Shown here: positions 33,186-46,125 of the stretch, piece after piece
How the letters are laid out: each line of letters starts with the position of its first letter
Position numbering within the stretch: the first letter of the stretch is position 1
From: Antilocapra americana
Taxonomy: Eukaryota > Chordata > Mammalia > Artiodactyla > Antilocapridae
NCBI GenBank assembly: GCA_007570785.1
Contig: ML660201.1
Coordinates: 38,682,588 to 38,746,587, forward strand
Direction: 5' to 3'
Length of the DNA stretch: 64,000 nt
Position numbers and translations under genes: made by a program
The notes under the pieces: generated by a model
What the model was told of the DNA's origin: nothing
Database searches by the model: none
Seen by the model: only the letters and a program-made list of their open reading frames with translations

Positions 33186-33399
33186 GTAAGATATATAGAA
33201 CTTCTTTCAATGTGTTATGTGTATGAGACATTTGATCAGTTGAAGCAGTGCAAAGAGTCATTAATTACAACTGTCAGTTTTTGCTTTAAAGAGCAGTGAC
33301 TTATCAAGTTGACATGAAGTAATTAAACTAATTTAATAGTATTTCTGGGTATACTGTAGTCTGGCATTTCCCTGAGGGAAGAAAACAAATTTCATCTGT

Positions 33400-34790
33400 T
33401 TAAGAAAATATCAAAGGATCCTGAATTTAATAATGAAGAGCCTATCATTTGAAGACTTGGGATGTTTCCTTTTTCTCCACACCCTCTCCAGTGTTTATTG
33501 TTTGTAGACTTTTTGATAATGGCTACTCTGACTGAAGTGAGGTGGTATCTCCTTGTATTTTGATTTGCATTTCTCTGATAACTAGTGATATGGAGCATCT
33601 TTTCATGTGCTTTTTGGCCATCTGTATGTCTTCTTTGGAAAAAAATGTCTGTTTAGATCTTTTGTCCATTTTCTTGATTGGGTTTTTTTTTTTGGCATAG
33701 AGCAGTATGAACTGTTTGCATATTTTGGAGATTAATCCCTAGTTGGTCACTTTGCAAACATTTTCTCTCATTCTCTGAGTTGTGTGTTCATTTTGTTTAT
33801 GGTTCCTTTGCTGTGTGGAAGCTTTTAGTTTAATTACATCTCATTTGTTTATTTTTGTTTTTATTTTCATAATACTAGCAGGTGGATCCAAAAAGATATT
33901 GATGTGATTTTTGTCAGTGTTGTACGTATGTTTTCTTCTAAGTGTGTTATAGTGTCAGGCCTTACATTTAGGTGTTTGATCCATTTTGAGTTTATTTTTG
34001 TGTCTAGTGTTGGAGCATGTTCTAATTTTATTCTTTCACATGTAGCTGTAAAGTTTGCCCAGCACCACTTACTGAAGAGACTGTCTTTTCTCCATATTCT
34101 TGCCTTTTTCCTAGATTCATTGAGAATAGATGCATAGGTTTATCTCTGAGATTTCTATCCTGTTCCATTGATCTGTATTTCTGTTTTTGTGCCAGTGCCA
34201 TACTATTTTAATAACTGTAGCCTTTGAAATATTGTCGGAAGTCAAGGATTCTGATTCCTCTAGCTCCATTTTTCTTTCTCAGAGTTGTTTTAGCTATGAG
34301 GGGTCTTTTGTGTTTGCATACAAATTTTAAATTTTTTTGTTCTAGTTCTGTTAAAAAAAATGCCATTGGTAAGTTGATAGACATTGCATTGAATCTGTAG
34401 ATTGCTGTGGTAGTTTGGTTATCTTGACAGTATTGATTCTTCCAGTCCAAGAATGACATGATAGAACACAGCACACAGCCCAGAAACATAGTATATCTTT
34501 CCATCTGTGTCATTTTCAGTTTCTTTCATCAGCGTTTTATAGTTTTCACAGTACAACTCTTTTGTCTCCTTAGGTAGGTTTGTTCCTAGGTATTTTATTC
34601 TTTTTGATATGGTGGTAAATGGGTTTATTTCCTTAATTTCTCTTTCTGATTTTTCATTGTTATTGTATAGGAATGCAAGAGATTTCTGCATATTACTTTT
34701 GTATCCTGCAGCTTTACCAAATTCACTAATGAGCTCTAGTAGTTTTCTGGTAGCATCTTTAGCATTTTCTATGTAGAGTATTTTAATGTT
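33400..34790 (-). mobile_element. L1 ORF2 and partial 3' region, antisense
   Basis: Antisense L1 with 'ttgataatggctactctgac' near 33510, 'gtttagatcttttgtccatt' near 33650, 'tgtgccagtgccatactatt' near 34190 and the minus-strand coding text LAFLYNNNEKSEREIKEINP at 34419-34691. Frames are broken, so this is an older insertion. It starts only about 210 bases after exon 4. Confidence 0.9.
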
Positions 34791-36929
34791 ACTTACTTTT
34801 GTTGAGATATATTCATTTTTTCTGTTTACATATAGATGGCTTGGAATATATTCATTTTAAATGGCCTTGCTATGAACAAGTTGTTTAGCAAAAGTAAAAA
34901 TATACAAATTTTACTCAGTTGAGCTACCTGTTATCTGATATAATTCTGAGAATGAAAATAACATTTAATTTCTGGACTCAGAATGTAATATTATTTAGGG
35001 ACTCCATTATACATTATATTTAGGGCATACGTTTTCTAATTTTTCCTTGTAATTAATAGTTGTCCAAGGTTAAAGTCTTATCTTTAGTCTTTTATTTACC
35101 CTGCTGAAATAAGTGACTTTTCCTATTAATGAAGTTAATTTTGTACTAGTTACACTGGTGCAGACCAAGGGGAAGGAAGAGCTTTCTTAATTAAGTGGGA
35201 TTAATATAAATTTGAGGTTACTAATTTCTTTATGTGAGTTAAAATATTAACAATGTATACATGTGTTGATAAAATATGAATTTTAGCTAATGACACGTAG
35301 TGTTGTTTTATGGAATGATAAAGAATAGATTTTATAGCTAAAATAGTTTTTATTTTATTCAACTTTAAATCTCAGTAAACTTCTAAGATTTTCTCTCATC
35401 ATCTGCCATGGTCAGCAAGATTCTTAAACGGCTTCTGATAGTAACAGGACCAGAGCAGCACTTGATGCTTATGTATCTCTTTCTAGTTCTGCAGAAAAAG
35501 CATTTTCAAGACTCTAAAAACATTCTAAAGGTGCAGTGTACCATATAAAGCTTTACATTCAGTGTAGAGGAAAGTGGTTTCTACCAAATGGAAGTAAGCG
35601 TGCTATATTTTAAGGTTGTTAGGTTCCTTGCATAGAAATCCAGTCTAGCCCTCTTATTCTCCTGATCTTTACCACCTATACATTGAGATTCTTCAGAAAC
35701 ACTGGTAGGGATGCTGGTAGTTAGCCTTTTGATCAAAGTTGTACAGGAAACTTGGTTGAACGTTGGGACAGAATCTTCCGCTGATGAGCACTCTTTTCCT
35801 AAACAAAGTTATGCTTTATTTGTGCCCCCAGGCACTTGAGTTTATCACTGTGGCCTGAGCAATATATTGTTTTAACTAAGTTAATAATAATTAGGGCTTT
35901 AATTATTGAGAAAATAGTAGGTATCTTAGGTTTATCTTAGTCCTAGCAAGAGAGCAGTGGATATAAGTAAGCCTGATCACCCCCTCTGTTTCCATGTTAT
36001 TAATGCACTTGAAGGATAGGAAAATATTTTCATGGGTGATGGAACTAATCGTCAGATGTTGAAATTGGTTTACTATAACCATAGAGTCTTGTTCTTATAG
36101 CCACGTGGACAAACATTTGGATTTTCCAGATGGTTTTAGTTTTATAGTTTTCGCAAAATAAATGTCTGGGACTTAAGGTCAGAATTATTAAATATAATGG
36201 GGAAAACATTCTCTATCCTGACCTTGTTAAATTACATTATAAGAAAATGTATTAACTCCGCATTTGAATTTGTTGCTCATAGACAGTCAAAATATTTTTG
36301 CTATTTTAGAAAGTAATGACAGAGCCCATGTTTTAAAAGAAAGAAGGTAGAGTAATGAGTTTTGATTGTCTTTCTGACTACAGCTTTTTATTTGCCTTAA
36401 ATGAAAGGGCTTGCTTTCAGCACCCTTAGTGTTACTGTGTTTCTGGCAGCATAGCTCCAGGCCATTTTAAATAATATATTTCTCTAACAAGGTTGGAAAG
36501 TCACATAGCAGAAAGATATTTGACTTCTAAAATTTTTCATTGTCAAAATAGGAGAGGCATTTTGTTTCACAAAGGTACACATAGACACATCAAGAGTTTT
36601 CACAAGCAGAGTCTTGCCAGATGGTGTATATATTTAATACTCGTTTCTTCAGCATCTTCCTATGTATCTCATGTTCACTGGGTGATTATAGTGCTCAGGA
36701 GAAGGTCATACATCTGTGAGTTAGTGGATGCCTTAGAACCAGCAATAGCTCTGCTTGAGGAATCCCTTGTGATTAGTCAGTCAACAAATTACTGAATTAC
36801 TGTTAACTGTCATATGGTGTGATAGGCATGGGAATGTCACTCTACCTTGAATCTGTTTACTTCTTCCTACCTTCACTACCCTCCTAGTCCCAAGTCACCA
36901 TCACATTTCCCCTGATCTACTATTATATT

Positions 36930-37145
36930 TCCCAGTTTCTTTTCTGGATTTCCCAGATTCTTTTCTTATCCTTTTCCAGTCTAATCTCTACACTGCAACT
37001 AAAGTGATCATTCTGAAAACCAACTGGAATCTTCACTATACTAAGGACAAACTCCCAGATCCTTAAAGTTCCTATATGCTCTGGTCTCTCACCTCTCCTT
37101 GCTCATCCCATACTGCTCTGTCCTGAGCTCACCATCTGTCAGCTA
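36930..37145 (+). mobile_element. L2 LINE relic
   Basis: 'actaaagtgatcattctgaa', 'caaactcccagatccttaaa' and 'tgctctggtctctcacctct' are L2 3'-region wording. Confidence 0.6.
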
Positions 37146-37504
37146 GATGAAAAATAAGTCTTGTGAGATATAAATAAATGAGAAATAAATCTTACATTGT
37201 TTTCTAGCACTTTGCTACTTTTCTTCACTACAACTATACCAGTTTGTAATTGTATATTTATTTGATTATCTGTCATTTTGGATGGTCTTTGAGTTCATGA
37301 TATTCTAGCACCTAATACAGTGTCTTACCTAAAAGCTCTGAGTGGGCAGGAGTGGAATGAGTGTAGAAGACCCAGTCTCTGTCCTCATATAGTCTGCAAT
37401 GAGGGTGAACAACCATTTAAAAGGCAATTTAAGTACATCTTTGTAATGTTACAGTGGTATAAGAGCAAGGCACAGGGAACATGTGAATGGGTTAGGCAGA
37501 AGTA

Positions 37505-37680
37505 AAAGCACTGGCTTGGAACTAGACAGATCCAGAGTCAGATTCTGCTTTACCTCAGTGGTACTTTTGGCAAGTTCCTAAACTTGCCTCCCATATGGGA
37601 GGAGAGTAATAATTTCTACCTCACAGGTTTGTCAAAAGAATTAAATAAGAAAATTAACATGAATTAATAATGGCTAATAT
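37505..37680 (+). mobile_element. MIR SINE relic
   Basis: Sense MIR: 'gcactggcttggaactagac', 'ggcaagttcctaaacttgcc' and 'aataatttctacctcacagg'. Confidence 0.7.
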
Positions 37681-37754
37681 TTATTAAATACTTATTATAT
37701 ACTGGTGTTTTATTACATATTATAAATGTAATATATCTAGGACATATGTTATAT

Positions 37755-37888
37755 GTGATGGTTGGATGGCATCACTGACTTGATGGACATGAATTTCAGC
37801 AAGCTCTGGGAGTTGGTGATAGACTGGAAAGCCTGGCGTGCTGAAGTCCATGGGGCCTCAAAGAGTTGGCCACGACTGAGCTGTTATA
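37755..37888 (+). mobile_element. BovB LINE 3' fragment
   Basis: Short BovB 3' terminus ('ggttggatggcatcactgac' to 'gttggccacgactgagctgt'), about 130 bases. It is flanked by 'ttatatactgg' text on both sides, so it seems to have split an older MIR-like repeat. Confidence 0.85.
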
Positions 37889-38110
37889 TACTGGACTGAA
37901 ATTTTATATACTGGGCATGTTCTAAGCATTGTTTTCATTTGATCTACAAAATAAGCCATAGATATTGCCTCTATTTTACCATTGAGGAAACTGAAGTCCG
38001 GAAAGATTAAGGAATTTGCCAGTGGTGACTGACTGAAACCAATAACCTTAGAGCCAAAAATCAAACGTAGAGTCTAGATCTAGAACCTGTGCTCTGCACC
38101 ACCATACCAT
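37889..38110 (-). mobile_element. MIR SINE relic
   Basis: Antisense MIR: 'ctctattttaccattgagga', 'aactgaagtccggaaagatt' and 'agaacctgtgctctgcacca'. Confidence 0.65.
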
Positions 38111-38820
38111 GCCTCCATATTTGTAAATTTTCTTTCTCACTATACATACAAACGTATGTAGCAGGGATATTTAATTTGAATCTTAGAACAAGATGAAAGT
38201 GCTTAGACTTGTATATCTTATTTAGAGTCTTTCATTCTCAGCTGTTCATGTTTCTGTAATTACCCTTTTCAGAGATAAATACTTGAAAATGAAGAATTTT
38301 ACTCAGGTATTTTTTCTTAATATTTCACATCTCAAATAAGACAATGAGAGCTAAGAAACAACTTCATTTCTTTTTATTGTTTCTTTACTTTGGTTCATGA
38401 CTAGGCCTCTTTTTTTTTCTTTAACATATGCAAATTATATTATTCAAAAATCCTATATCTGTGGGTAAGGTGGCTTCAGAACTTCATAACCTGATGAGAA
38501 ATTATTGAAGCATGTTGTATTTTGCGTGTAAACGGTATGTTTACTTTGTTAGCACACAGTATATTTAGCATTAAACTAACAGAATTCTCACATACTTCTC
38601 TTTTTCATTATAAACCCACAAAAGAAAATATCCTCTCTTGCTTTTCACAAATAAACCACTCATTTTGACTTGATTATTTCTCAGTTACAGTTTTCATTTT
38701 CAAAATGTTTTAGTATACCTGTGTCTCACTCTGACCTGAAGTTAAATCATTTCATAAATAACAGATTTCTTAAGGATTTTTTTCATCCTGTGGTCTTTTC
38801 CATACATTTCATCCTGGCAG

Positions 38821-38990
38821 CGGGAAGCCAGCACTCCCCTGTGATGGTTGTTAGAAGTTTCAGAGCCTGGGGGCAGACATCTGGTGCACAGGAGGAGCAC
38901 CAAGAACCTGAGTTATTGGAAGAGAACCAGCTGCATCTTGAAATAGAAATCCCGTTCACTATATTTGATGCTGCCAGTCACACTAACTAA
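38821..38990 (+). other. Possible alternative terminal exon
   Basis: A pyrimidine-rich tract ends in CATCCTGGCAG at 38820. It is followed by a non-repetitive, less AT-rich 170-base segment that stays open in one frame to a TAA at 38988-38990 (text such as EEHQEPELLEENQLHLEIEI). In that frame it would join exon 3 (phase 1), skipping exon 4. Joined to exon 4 it would hit a stop after about 11 codons. I do not recognise the peptide. It could equally be chance or a fragment of a processed copy of an unknown gene. Confidence 0.25.
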
Positions 38991-39661
38991 TTTTGGAATA
39001 TTACATTTTGAACAGGAATTGCATTCATTTTACTGAATATTGTTGAGCTGCATTAATTCATTTGTCTATCCTGATTTTGTCATTATCTCAGTAAATTCTC
39101 AGAGTTATTTTGTACTATTAATGGCTCTAGTGAATTGACATTATTTTTTTTAATTTTCACTCCGCTCAACCAATGTTTTTTCAATATACGGGATGAAAAC
39201 ACTTTGAAAGCTGGTGGGAGCATCATGTGCTATCATGAAGTTGAGATTCTTAAATTGCAGATCCTAAGGAATATTATTGCCAGAAGTTTTCATGTGTTGA
39301 GCCCTTAGGTATCTGGAGTATTGCTTTCATTTGGAATCTAATAAAATAAATTCCTTAAAAAAGAGAAAGAGAAAGACCCTTAAAAGTGTCTGTAGTCCTT
39401 AGAAATTTTAGCTGATCCTTTGTGATGCGTTCATTGCAGTTTTCTGAATTTGAAAATTGTGTCTAAGTAGAATTTAATGATTTTTAACCTAGAACCCAAT
39501 GTAACCTAGTATTTATGGTGCCCATTCCAGAGTTTTTGTCTTGTCCTTTTGCTCTGTCCTCTAGTTTTATGCTTTGGGGCTTAAATTCTGTCTCAGTTTC
39601 CCCTTTAGTAAATGGTAATGTGAATGTTGTTCTTACAATTGCCAGAGCTAATCAGTGATAC

Positions 39662-40176
39662 TGTTGAGCCCAGATTATAGATCCCCCAAAGACCACCTCA
39701 GGAGCCGATTCTGCTGTAAACACACTAGGGTCTTTTATTCAAGCTCGAGCAGGGGCTTCCACCCACACCGACGCATCGGCTTAGGTAGGAGAGCCCCTAG
39801 TAACAGCAGATAAGCGTTTTTATAGTTTGAGGCGCGGGGTGAGGAGTTTTCAAAATTAAAAAAACAGCCATTGGTGGACTTTTCGCGCATTAGTTTCTGA
39901 TGGTATTTTTAATCACAAACAACCTCCTAATTGGTGTATTTTTGGCACTCCCCTGATGTGTGGTGATTGGTCATGTCTAGGGTAGTGACATGGGGTAAGG
40001 GGCTGGACTATTTTATGGTTATTTTAGGAACTTGGGAGTTGCCCTTGACCACAAGATGGCGGCTCCTGGGAGTTGCCCTTGACCACAAGATGGCGGCTCC
40101 TGGGAGCTGCCCCCGACCACAAGATGGTGGCTCCCCTTTTTCTTTTTTCTTAAAACGGAGTCACCTAGGCTCTACA
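39662..40176 (-). mobile_element. Solo LTR (endogenous retrovirus, likely class I)
   Basis: The 515-base element starts TGT and ends ACA, with near-matching 4-bp flanks (ATAC and GTAC). Read on the minus strand it has an LTR layout: three 34-bp repeats in U3, a TATAAAA box (39817-39823) and an AATAAA (39734-39739) about 80 bases later. No gag, pol or env sequence adjoins it, so it is a solo LTR left by recombination. Class assignment is tentative, from the 4-bp flank. Confidence 0.75.
40034..40134 (-). repeat. Three 34-bp tandem repeats with YY1-like motifs
   Basis: Units at 40034-40067, 40068-40101 and 40102-40134. The first two are identical. Each contains AAGATGGCGGC (40053-40063, 40087-40097) or its one-base variant AAGATGGTGGC (40121-40131), matching the YY1 consensus. 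They sit in the U3 part of the LTR, where enhancer repeats are usual. Confidence 0.92.
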
Positions 40177-41469
40177 GTACTAGATTTTTTTTTTTCTTCC
40201 CCTAAGAAATACGGAGAGATTTAGGTTCAAATGCATCTCAAAGCTTCCTTTTCAATTTCTATATCAGTAAAATGGAAGATTGAAACATACTCATCCTACA
40301 AAAATAAAAAAGCTTTAGCCTCAGGATAATTAAATGAAAGTTACTGTTACATCACTTTTTCTGTATTGTTATTAGTGAGCTAGACAAAGGGTTCAGAAAA
40401 GAAATGTAATAGAGATTTCAGGTTCTTCTACTCTATTGAATTTTACTCCTACTGCCCCTTCTTAAGTGATATTGGAGACAGCAGACTCTTTTGAAACTTT
40501 AAGAAAAGTGAATATGGCCTCACAGCTGCAGGCCTATTCTTTTCACATGTCACTGGTCTTCAGCCACTTTAAAGGCACCAGAGTCAAGAGAATACCTAAA
40601 TTTGATAATTTCAGGTCAGAATGACATTGGTGAGAGCTTTTGAGATTGTGTCCATTTACCAAGCACAACTCTTCCTGTGGAACATTTACTTTCTTATCTT
40701 TTTTGGTCATTTTGATGCTTTCCTTTGAAGAAAATAGTGGTTGCTAAATAGCTCTTAAGTTTTTTTTTTTAAAAAGCTGTTATCCAAGCAGAAAGTCTCA
40801 TATTATCCAATGAAATCTTTTTTTGTCACTTATATATCTAAACTGTGTTTAGAACTGGTCAAAAATGGCCAGTGGTTGCTCTTTTTTGAACTACTAGTAT
40901 TATATCTTAAAATGGTAATGACACTGTAAGTTTCATTAACATTTTGAATATATCTCATGGCTATTTCCAACTTCTGTCTTTTTATTTTTAAAATCATCAG
41001 TATTTAAATCTCATTATTTTAATTATATCCAATTAAATGTGCTTGCATAATCAGTATATTTTGTTACATGCATTAGTAAAGAGAGCACTTTAAGATACTT
41101 AGCATACTGACTTTCATCATATATTAAATTTGCATGCCTTAAAATAGATTTTATATGGACGTTTTAGCTAACACATGCGATAGGTATGTAAATCAGATGC
41201 CAGAGTCCTTATCTGTTAAATAAATGTTCTTTGAGAAATCTTCTCCTCTTGGTTCTTAGTTTGGTTCGTTTTCATTTCCTAAATTATTTTATAGTACTCT
41301 GTAGATAATCTAGATACATGCTGACAGCTAAATAAGAAAAAATTGCACATATAGAAATATTTGGAAGTGTTCTTCCTCTGTAAAATCCTCTATAAAATCA
41401 TCTTAAAAGGCCATACATTTGTTAAGCACTATACAGTTAAATGATTGCCATATCCACTATCAGGACAAG

Positions 41470-41680
41470 TCAAAGGCCCTGTGATGGATCAGATTATGGA
41501 CCTGAGAGTCAGTGGCTCTGCCGTGTATTAATTTGAGGACCTGGGCAAGTTACTAGACTCGTGTATGTGTTACAGCCTTAACCTGTACAATGAGAATTAT
41601 ATTTATACCTATTTATTCAGTAATTATGAGAATTCAACTGGATAGTGCCAAGTGGTAATTGTTCAATAAATATTAATCTA
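41470..41680 (+). mobile_element. MIR SINE relic
   Basis: Sense MIR: 'gtggctctgccgtgtattaa', 'gacctgggcaagttactaga' and the end 'tgttcaataaatatt'. Confidence 0.75.
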
Positions 41681-42509
41681 TACTTTTATATCTCTAAATT
41701 TAGACCCAGATGCAGGGATATTTTATTTTTAAATTGCTCTTCTGAAACATTTTGCAGCCAGTTGGGCATGTCTTCAGTCCATGTGAAATTTCCATGGTAC
41801 TCATCTCTGAAAAGAGGTGGGAAGCAGCTTTTTCTTTGGAGCCTTTTGTTTACCCTGCCAACTGTAAAGTGTGTTTCTCCTAGAAACACCTCTCCTAGCA
41901 GGATGGCAACTATTTCAAGAAAGAAGAAAGGCAAGAGAAATTAGGGAAGGAGAAGTAAATTCTTTTGAATTTTCTCAGCATGTTTATGTGGTAGAAGTTA
42001 TGCAAATAAATATTTTCAAGACTGGACTAAAGCTAAGGAACACCACATTTGGCACATAGATGAAAACTATAAGCCCATAATAGAACTCCCAAAGAGCTTT
42101 AATTAAAAAAGAATAGTCTGCCCTCTTTTATTGTAACAGACTAGTGATCTTACATTCTATATTTGATACTTAAAAAGCTGTTACAGTAAGCTGTTTCAAA
42201 CAATGACAGTGCTATGTATAGTTGGGGGTTGGTTGCATTTGTTAGCAATAAATAAGAACAGCTGTTCTGTTTGATACAGATAGATATTACCATGCCTTTT
42301 TTTCCTAAGGTTAAATATTGATTTATAAGGTGGGAAATAAAATATCTCAGCATTGTTTAAAGCCAGATATGACTCTTGATCTAGCATAAACAGGGATTCA
42401 TAATGTGCAAAATCACTGTATTTTAGAAAGTGATGTTTTAGTTTAAAACATTTTAGTGGCTCAAGTTTCTGTTATTATGGAGAATCTACAAATCTTATCT
42501 AGCTCCCTG

Positions 42510-43275
42510 TTTTTTCTAAATTTATTTTACTGGAATATAGTTGATTTACAGTGTTGTGTTAGTTTCTGGTGTACAGCAAAGTGATTCAGTTACACACATA
42601 TGATAGTTTGCATTGCTCATCTCAAACTCCCAATCCATCTCTCCCCCACCCAGTTGGAAACCACAAGTCTGTTCTCTATGTCTGTCGATCTGTTTCTGTT
42701 TCATAGATAAGTTCATTTGTGTCCTGTTTTAGATTCGTCATATAAGTGACATTATATGTGTTTGTCTTTCTCTTTCTGACTTACTTCTTTTAGTATGATA
42801 ATCTCTAGGTCCATGCATGTTCCTTCAGATGGCATTATTTCATTCTTTTTTATAGCTGAGTAGTATTCCATTGTGTGTGTGTATACCATAACTTCTTCAT
42901 CCATTCATCTGTTGTTGGACTTTTAGGTTGTTTTCATGTCTTGGCATTGTAAGTATTGTTGCAGTGAACATAGGGGTGCGTGTATCTTTTCAAACTACAT
43001 AATGGTTTTATCTGGGTATATGCCCAGGAGTGGAATCGCTGGATCTTATGGCAATTCTATTTTTATTTTTTTGAGGTATCTCCATACTATTTTCCATAGT
43101 GGCTGCACCAGTTTATATTCCCACCAACCCTGTAGGAGGGTTCCCTTTCCTTCACACACTGTCCAGCATTTACTATAGACTTAATAATGATGGCTCTTCT
43201 GACCAGTGTGAAGCTGGTATCTCATAGTGGTTTTGCTTTGCATTTTCTCTAATAATTAGCGAGTCTGATTCCCTG
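42510..43275 (-). mobile_element. L1 3' end, antisense
   Basis: Antisense L1: 'ctggtgtacagcaaagtgat' near 42568, 'tgagtagtattccattgtgt' near 42856, 'tatgcccaggagtggaatcg' near 43020 and 'ttttccatagtggctgcacc' near 43090. It is intermediate in age, with no open frame. Confidence 0.9.
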
Positions 43276-43344
43276 TCTTTAATAGAAAAAAACCTGAGAC
43301 CCCAAAAAAGGAATGTTCCTTGGGATCCAAGGTTTTTAGAGGCA

Positions 43345-43553
43345 AAGTGAATGTGTTAGTCACTCAGTTGTGTCCAACTCTTTGCAACCCCATGGACTAT
43401 AGCCCACCGGGCTCCTCTGTCCCTGGAGTTCTCCAGGCAAGAATACTAGAATGGGTAGCCATTCCCTTCTCCAGAGGATCTTCCTGACCGAGGGATCGAA
43501 CTCGAGTCTCCTGCATTGCAGGCAGATTCTTTACTGACTGAGCCATGTTAGAA
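43345..43553 (-). mobile_element. Bov-tA SINE
   Basis: Antisense Bov-tA from 'gttagtcactcagttgtgtc' to 'ctttactgactgagcca', nearly full length. Confidence 0.92.
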
Positions 43554-44036
43554 GTTAGAGGCAAAGCCAACAGTAAAATTCACAACTTCTGACTCTCTGC
43601 TGTCTTTTCTTAGTATCATTGCTGCCTTTTAATGCTCATGTTGGAAGAAAGGTCAAGATATAGTGTGATTTTATAAGCATGGTTTCTGATAGTTTTAAAA
43701 AGTGACATTGTTTCTACAACTACTTTGGACTCTAAGTTGCGAGAAATTAATTCTGTTAATGTAATTCAGATTTCTACCCCTACCCCCTCTACCTTGCCCT
43801 CTTAAATTAATCACCAGGAGTAAATCAGATTCCATGTTTGGCTCAGGATTAGCAAGGTTGTAACAAATAATAGCAAAACAACTACTTCTTTGAAGGATTA
43901 TTTCATTGTTAGGGACAGAAGTCTACTTAAGTTATGTCAAGCAAAAAGGTAAGTTTTGGAAAAACATGGAAAGATCATATGGAACCCAACAGCAGAAGCT
44001 GATATAGCCCTTTTGGGAGGTGATAGTTGTCAGCAG

Positions 44037-44072
<36 letters not shown>
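44037..44072. repeat. (CT)n microsatellite
   Basis: Uninterrupted CT run of about 35 bases. The open frame overlapping it (43956-44213) is not coding. Confidence 0.97.
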
Positions 44073-44073
<1 letters not shown>

Positions 44074-45436
44074 CAGCTACTCTGTCGTCTCTCATTATGT
44101 TTGTAAGTTTGCGTCATTCTTCTGTTTCATCCTATAAACCAGCTTTATTGATTGCTTGTCATTGTGCACGTGGGGAAATAGAGCTGCTAGTACATCCTTC
44201 TATGACCCTATAATCCCAGTACCCATCACTGCCAAACCACATTCAGTCTGTGTATCTCTAAGTTCAGAAACTTGAAAAAACAATCAAGATTGGTCTTTAA
44301 CCAATCTTTGGGTTTCAGCCAACTGCTTCTTCTTTGTTTTTATCTTCAGAGGCTATAAGCTGGAGCCTATTCCCTAAGAAAAGAGCCTGGGTAGGGCAGG
44401 CAGATGGGCTGATAGACTTATTGCACTATTGAGTATAGACCTTTAGTAGTCACTTTAGAACCTCCTTTTTTCCTCAGTCACCTGCCAGTTACCTCTACAG
44501 ATATTCCTGAGTGCTTCTGCGGGTATTTAGGAGTGAACAGTGGCTAGAATTTTTATTAGCGTCAAATCTGCTTTGATGCCATGATTGTTCTAGCTGATGT
44601 ATTTCATTTACCAGGAATTTTGAAGTTACCTAAATAGTACTGTATAAACTGTCTTAGTTAATCAGGGAAGACTCAGCTTCACTGCAGCCACATTTCTTCA
44701 ATGCTTCTCTTGCTAAACAGTAGCACTGATTAGAGTGGTTTTGTTTATTGAACATCTACAATAAGTTAGGCTTGTTTCATATTGTATTTGCCAGGTTTGC
44801 TAAGGTGGTTAATACTAGTTTCATATATTTCTGTCTCACATTGTCTTAGAGCTACAGGTGAGCTGCGGCTCTGATTTAGCTAGAGGTCAACTGGGTGTCT
44901 TCTTATTCCAGAGCCTGGGTTGTACAAACAGCTCCTGTCTGGAACATGCTGTCCATGAGGCAAAGGCAGAAATGGAGAAACCTGGGCAAAACCACACAAT
45001 CTAATTTAAAGCTTCTGCTCAAATATGTATGGCTCATGTCCCTTCTACTTGTGTCCATTGGCCAATGCAAATCATATAGCCATGTCTAGAGTCAGCGGAG
45101 CAGGGGTTATATACTTCCTTTGTGAAAAAGAGACAGTAAATAATTATGAACAATGATAGTATATAATCAGACAAAAGCATCCATCATCTCATTCAGTTAT
45201 CACAACACTCATAAATCTGAATATCATCACTGTTGTACAGTTTATTAATATAACAATTATATGTTGAGCACCTGCCATGTCCTGGAAACTGAGCTCTGGG
45301 AACTCTCACTATCCTATTAAATTCCAACAGTATGGGTTTATTTTATGTAAAATGTTCTAACCCTTAGAGATATTCACACTTTGTTGTAAAACAGTGGATC
45401 TCAAGCTTTTTTTCAGTCTCAGGACCCTTTTACATT

Positions 45437-45533
45437 CTTTCCTTCTCCAGGGGATCTTCCCAACCCAGGAATCGAACCTGGGTCTCCTGCATTGCAGGCA
45501 GACACGTTTACTATCTGAACCACCAGGAAAACC
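45437..45533 (-). mobile_element. Bov-tA SINE fragment
   Basis: Antisense head half only: 'ctccaggggatcttcccaac' and 'ctgcattgcaggcagacacg'. Confidence 0.88.
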
Positions 45534-45741
45534 CTTAAAAATTACTGAAAATCTCAAAAGAATTTTTGTTTATATGGATTATATCTCTCAGTATTTACAG
45601 TACTAGAAATTAAAACTGAGAAATTTAAAAACCTATGTATTATTTAGAAATAATAAGCCATTGCATGTTAGCATAGGAAACTCTAAATAGATACAACATA
45701 AAATATCTATATTTTGCAAAGTATAAAGAAAAAGTTTACTT

Positions 45742-46125
45742 CACTCTGAATAATAGGCCAGAAGGAAAAACAACAATACAGTATACTAACGCATATATAT
45801 GGAATTTAGAAAGATAGTAACGAGAACCCTGCATGCGAGACAGCAAAAGGAACGCAGATGTATAGAACAGACTCGTGGACTGTGTGGAAGAGGGCAAGGG
45901 TGGGATGATATGGGAGAATGGCATTGAAACATGTTAATTATCATATGTGAAATCAATCGCCAGCCCAGGGTTGATGCTCGGGACTGGTGCACCGGGATGA
46001 CCCAGGGGGAGGGAGTCGGGAGGGAGGAGGGACAGGGGTTCTGGAGGGGGATCATATATAAACCCATGGCGGTGTCATGTCATTGTATGGCAAAACCAAC
46101 ACAATAAAAAAAAAAGAAAGAAAGA
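45742..46125 (+). mobile_element. Young bovine L1, 5'-truncated 3' end
   Basis: Starts near the ORF2 end ('ggccagaaggaaaaacaaca') and includes the 3' UTR with a G-rich tract (46005-46031) and an A tail with GAAA repeats. Flanks AAGAAAAAGTTTA (left, about 45727-45739) and AAGAAAAGTTTA (right, about 46123-46134) look like a target-site duplication with one base of length difference. Confidence 0.92.

Noticed and set aside
38821..38990. Exon 5 of CFAP20DC directly following exon 4
   Set aside because: Exon 4 ends in phase 2, and that join meets a stop codon after about 11 codons. The peptide also does not resemble the expected continuation of the CFAP20 domain.
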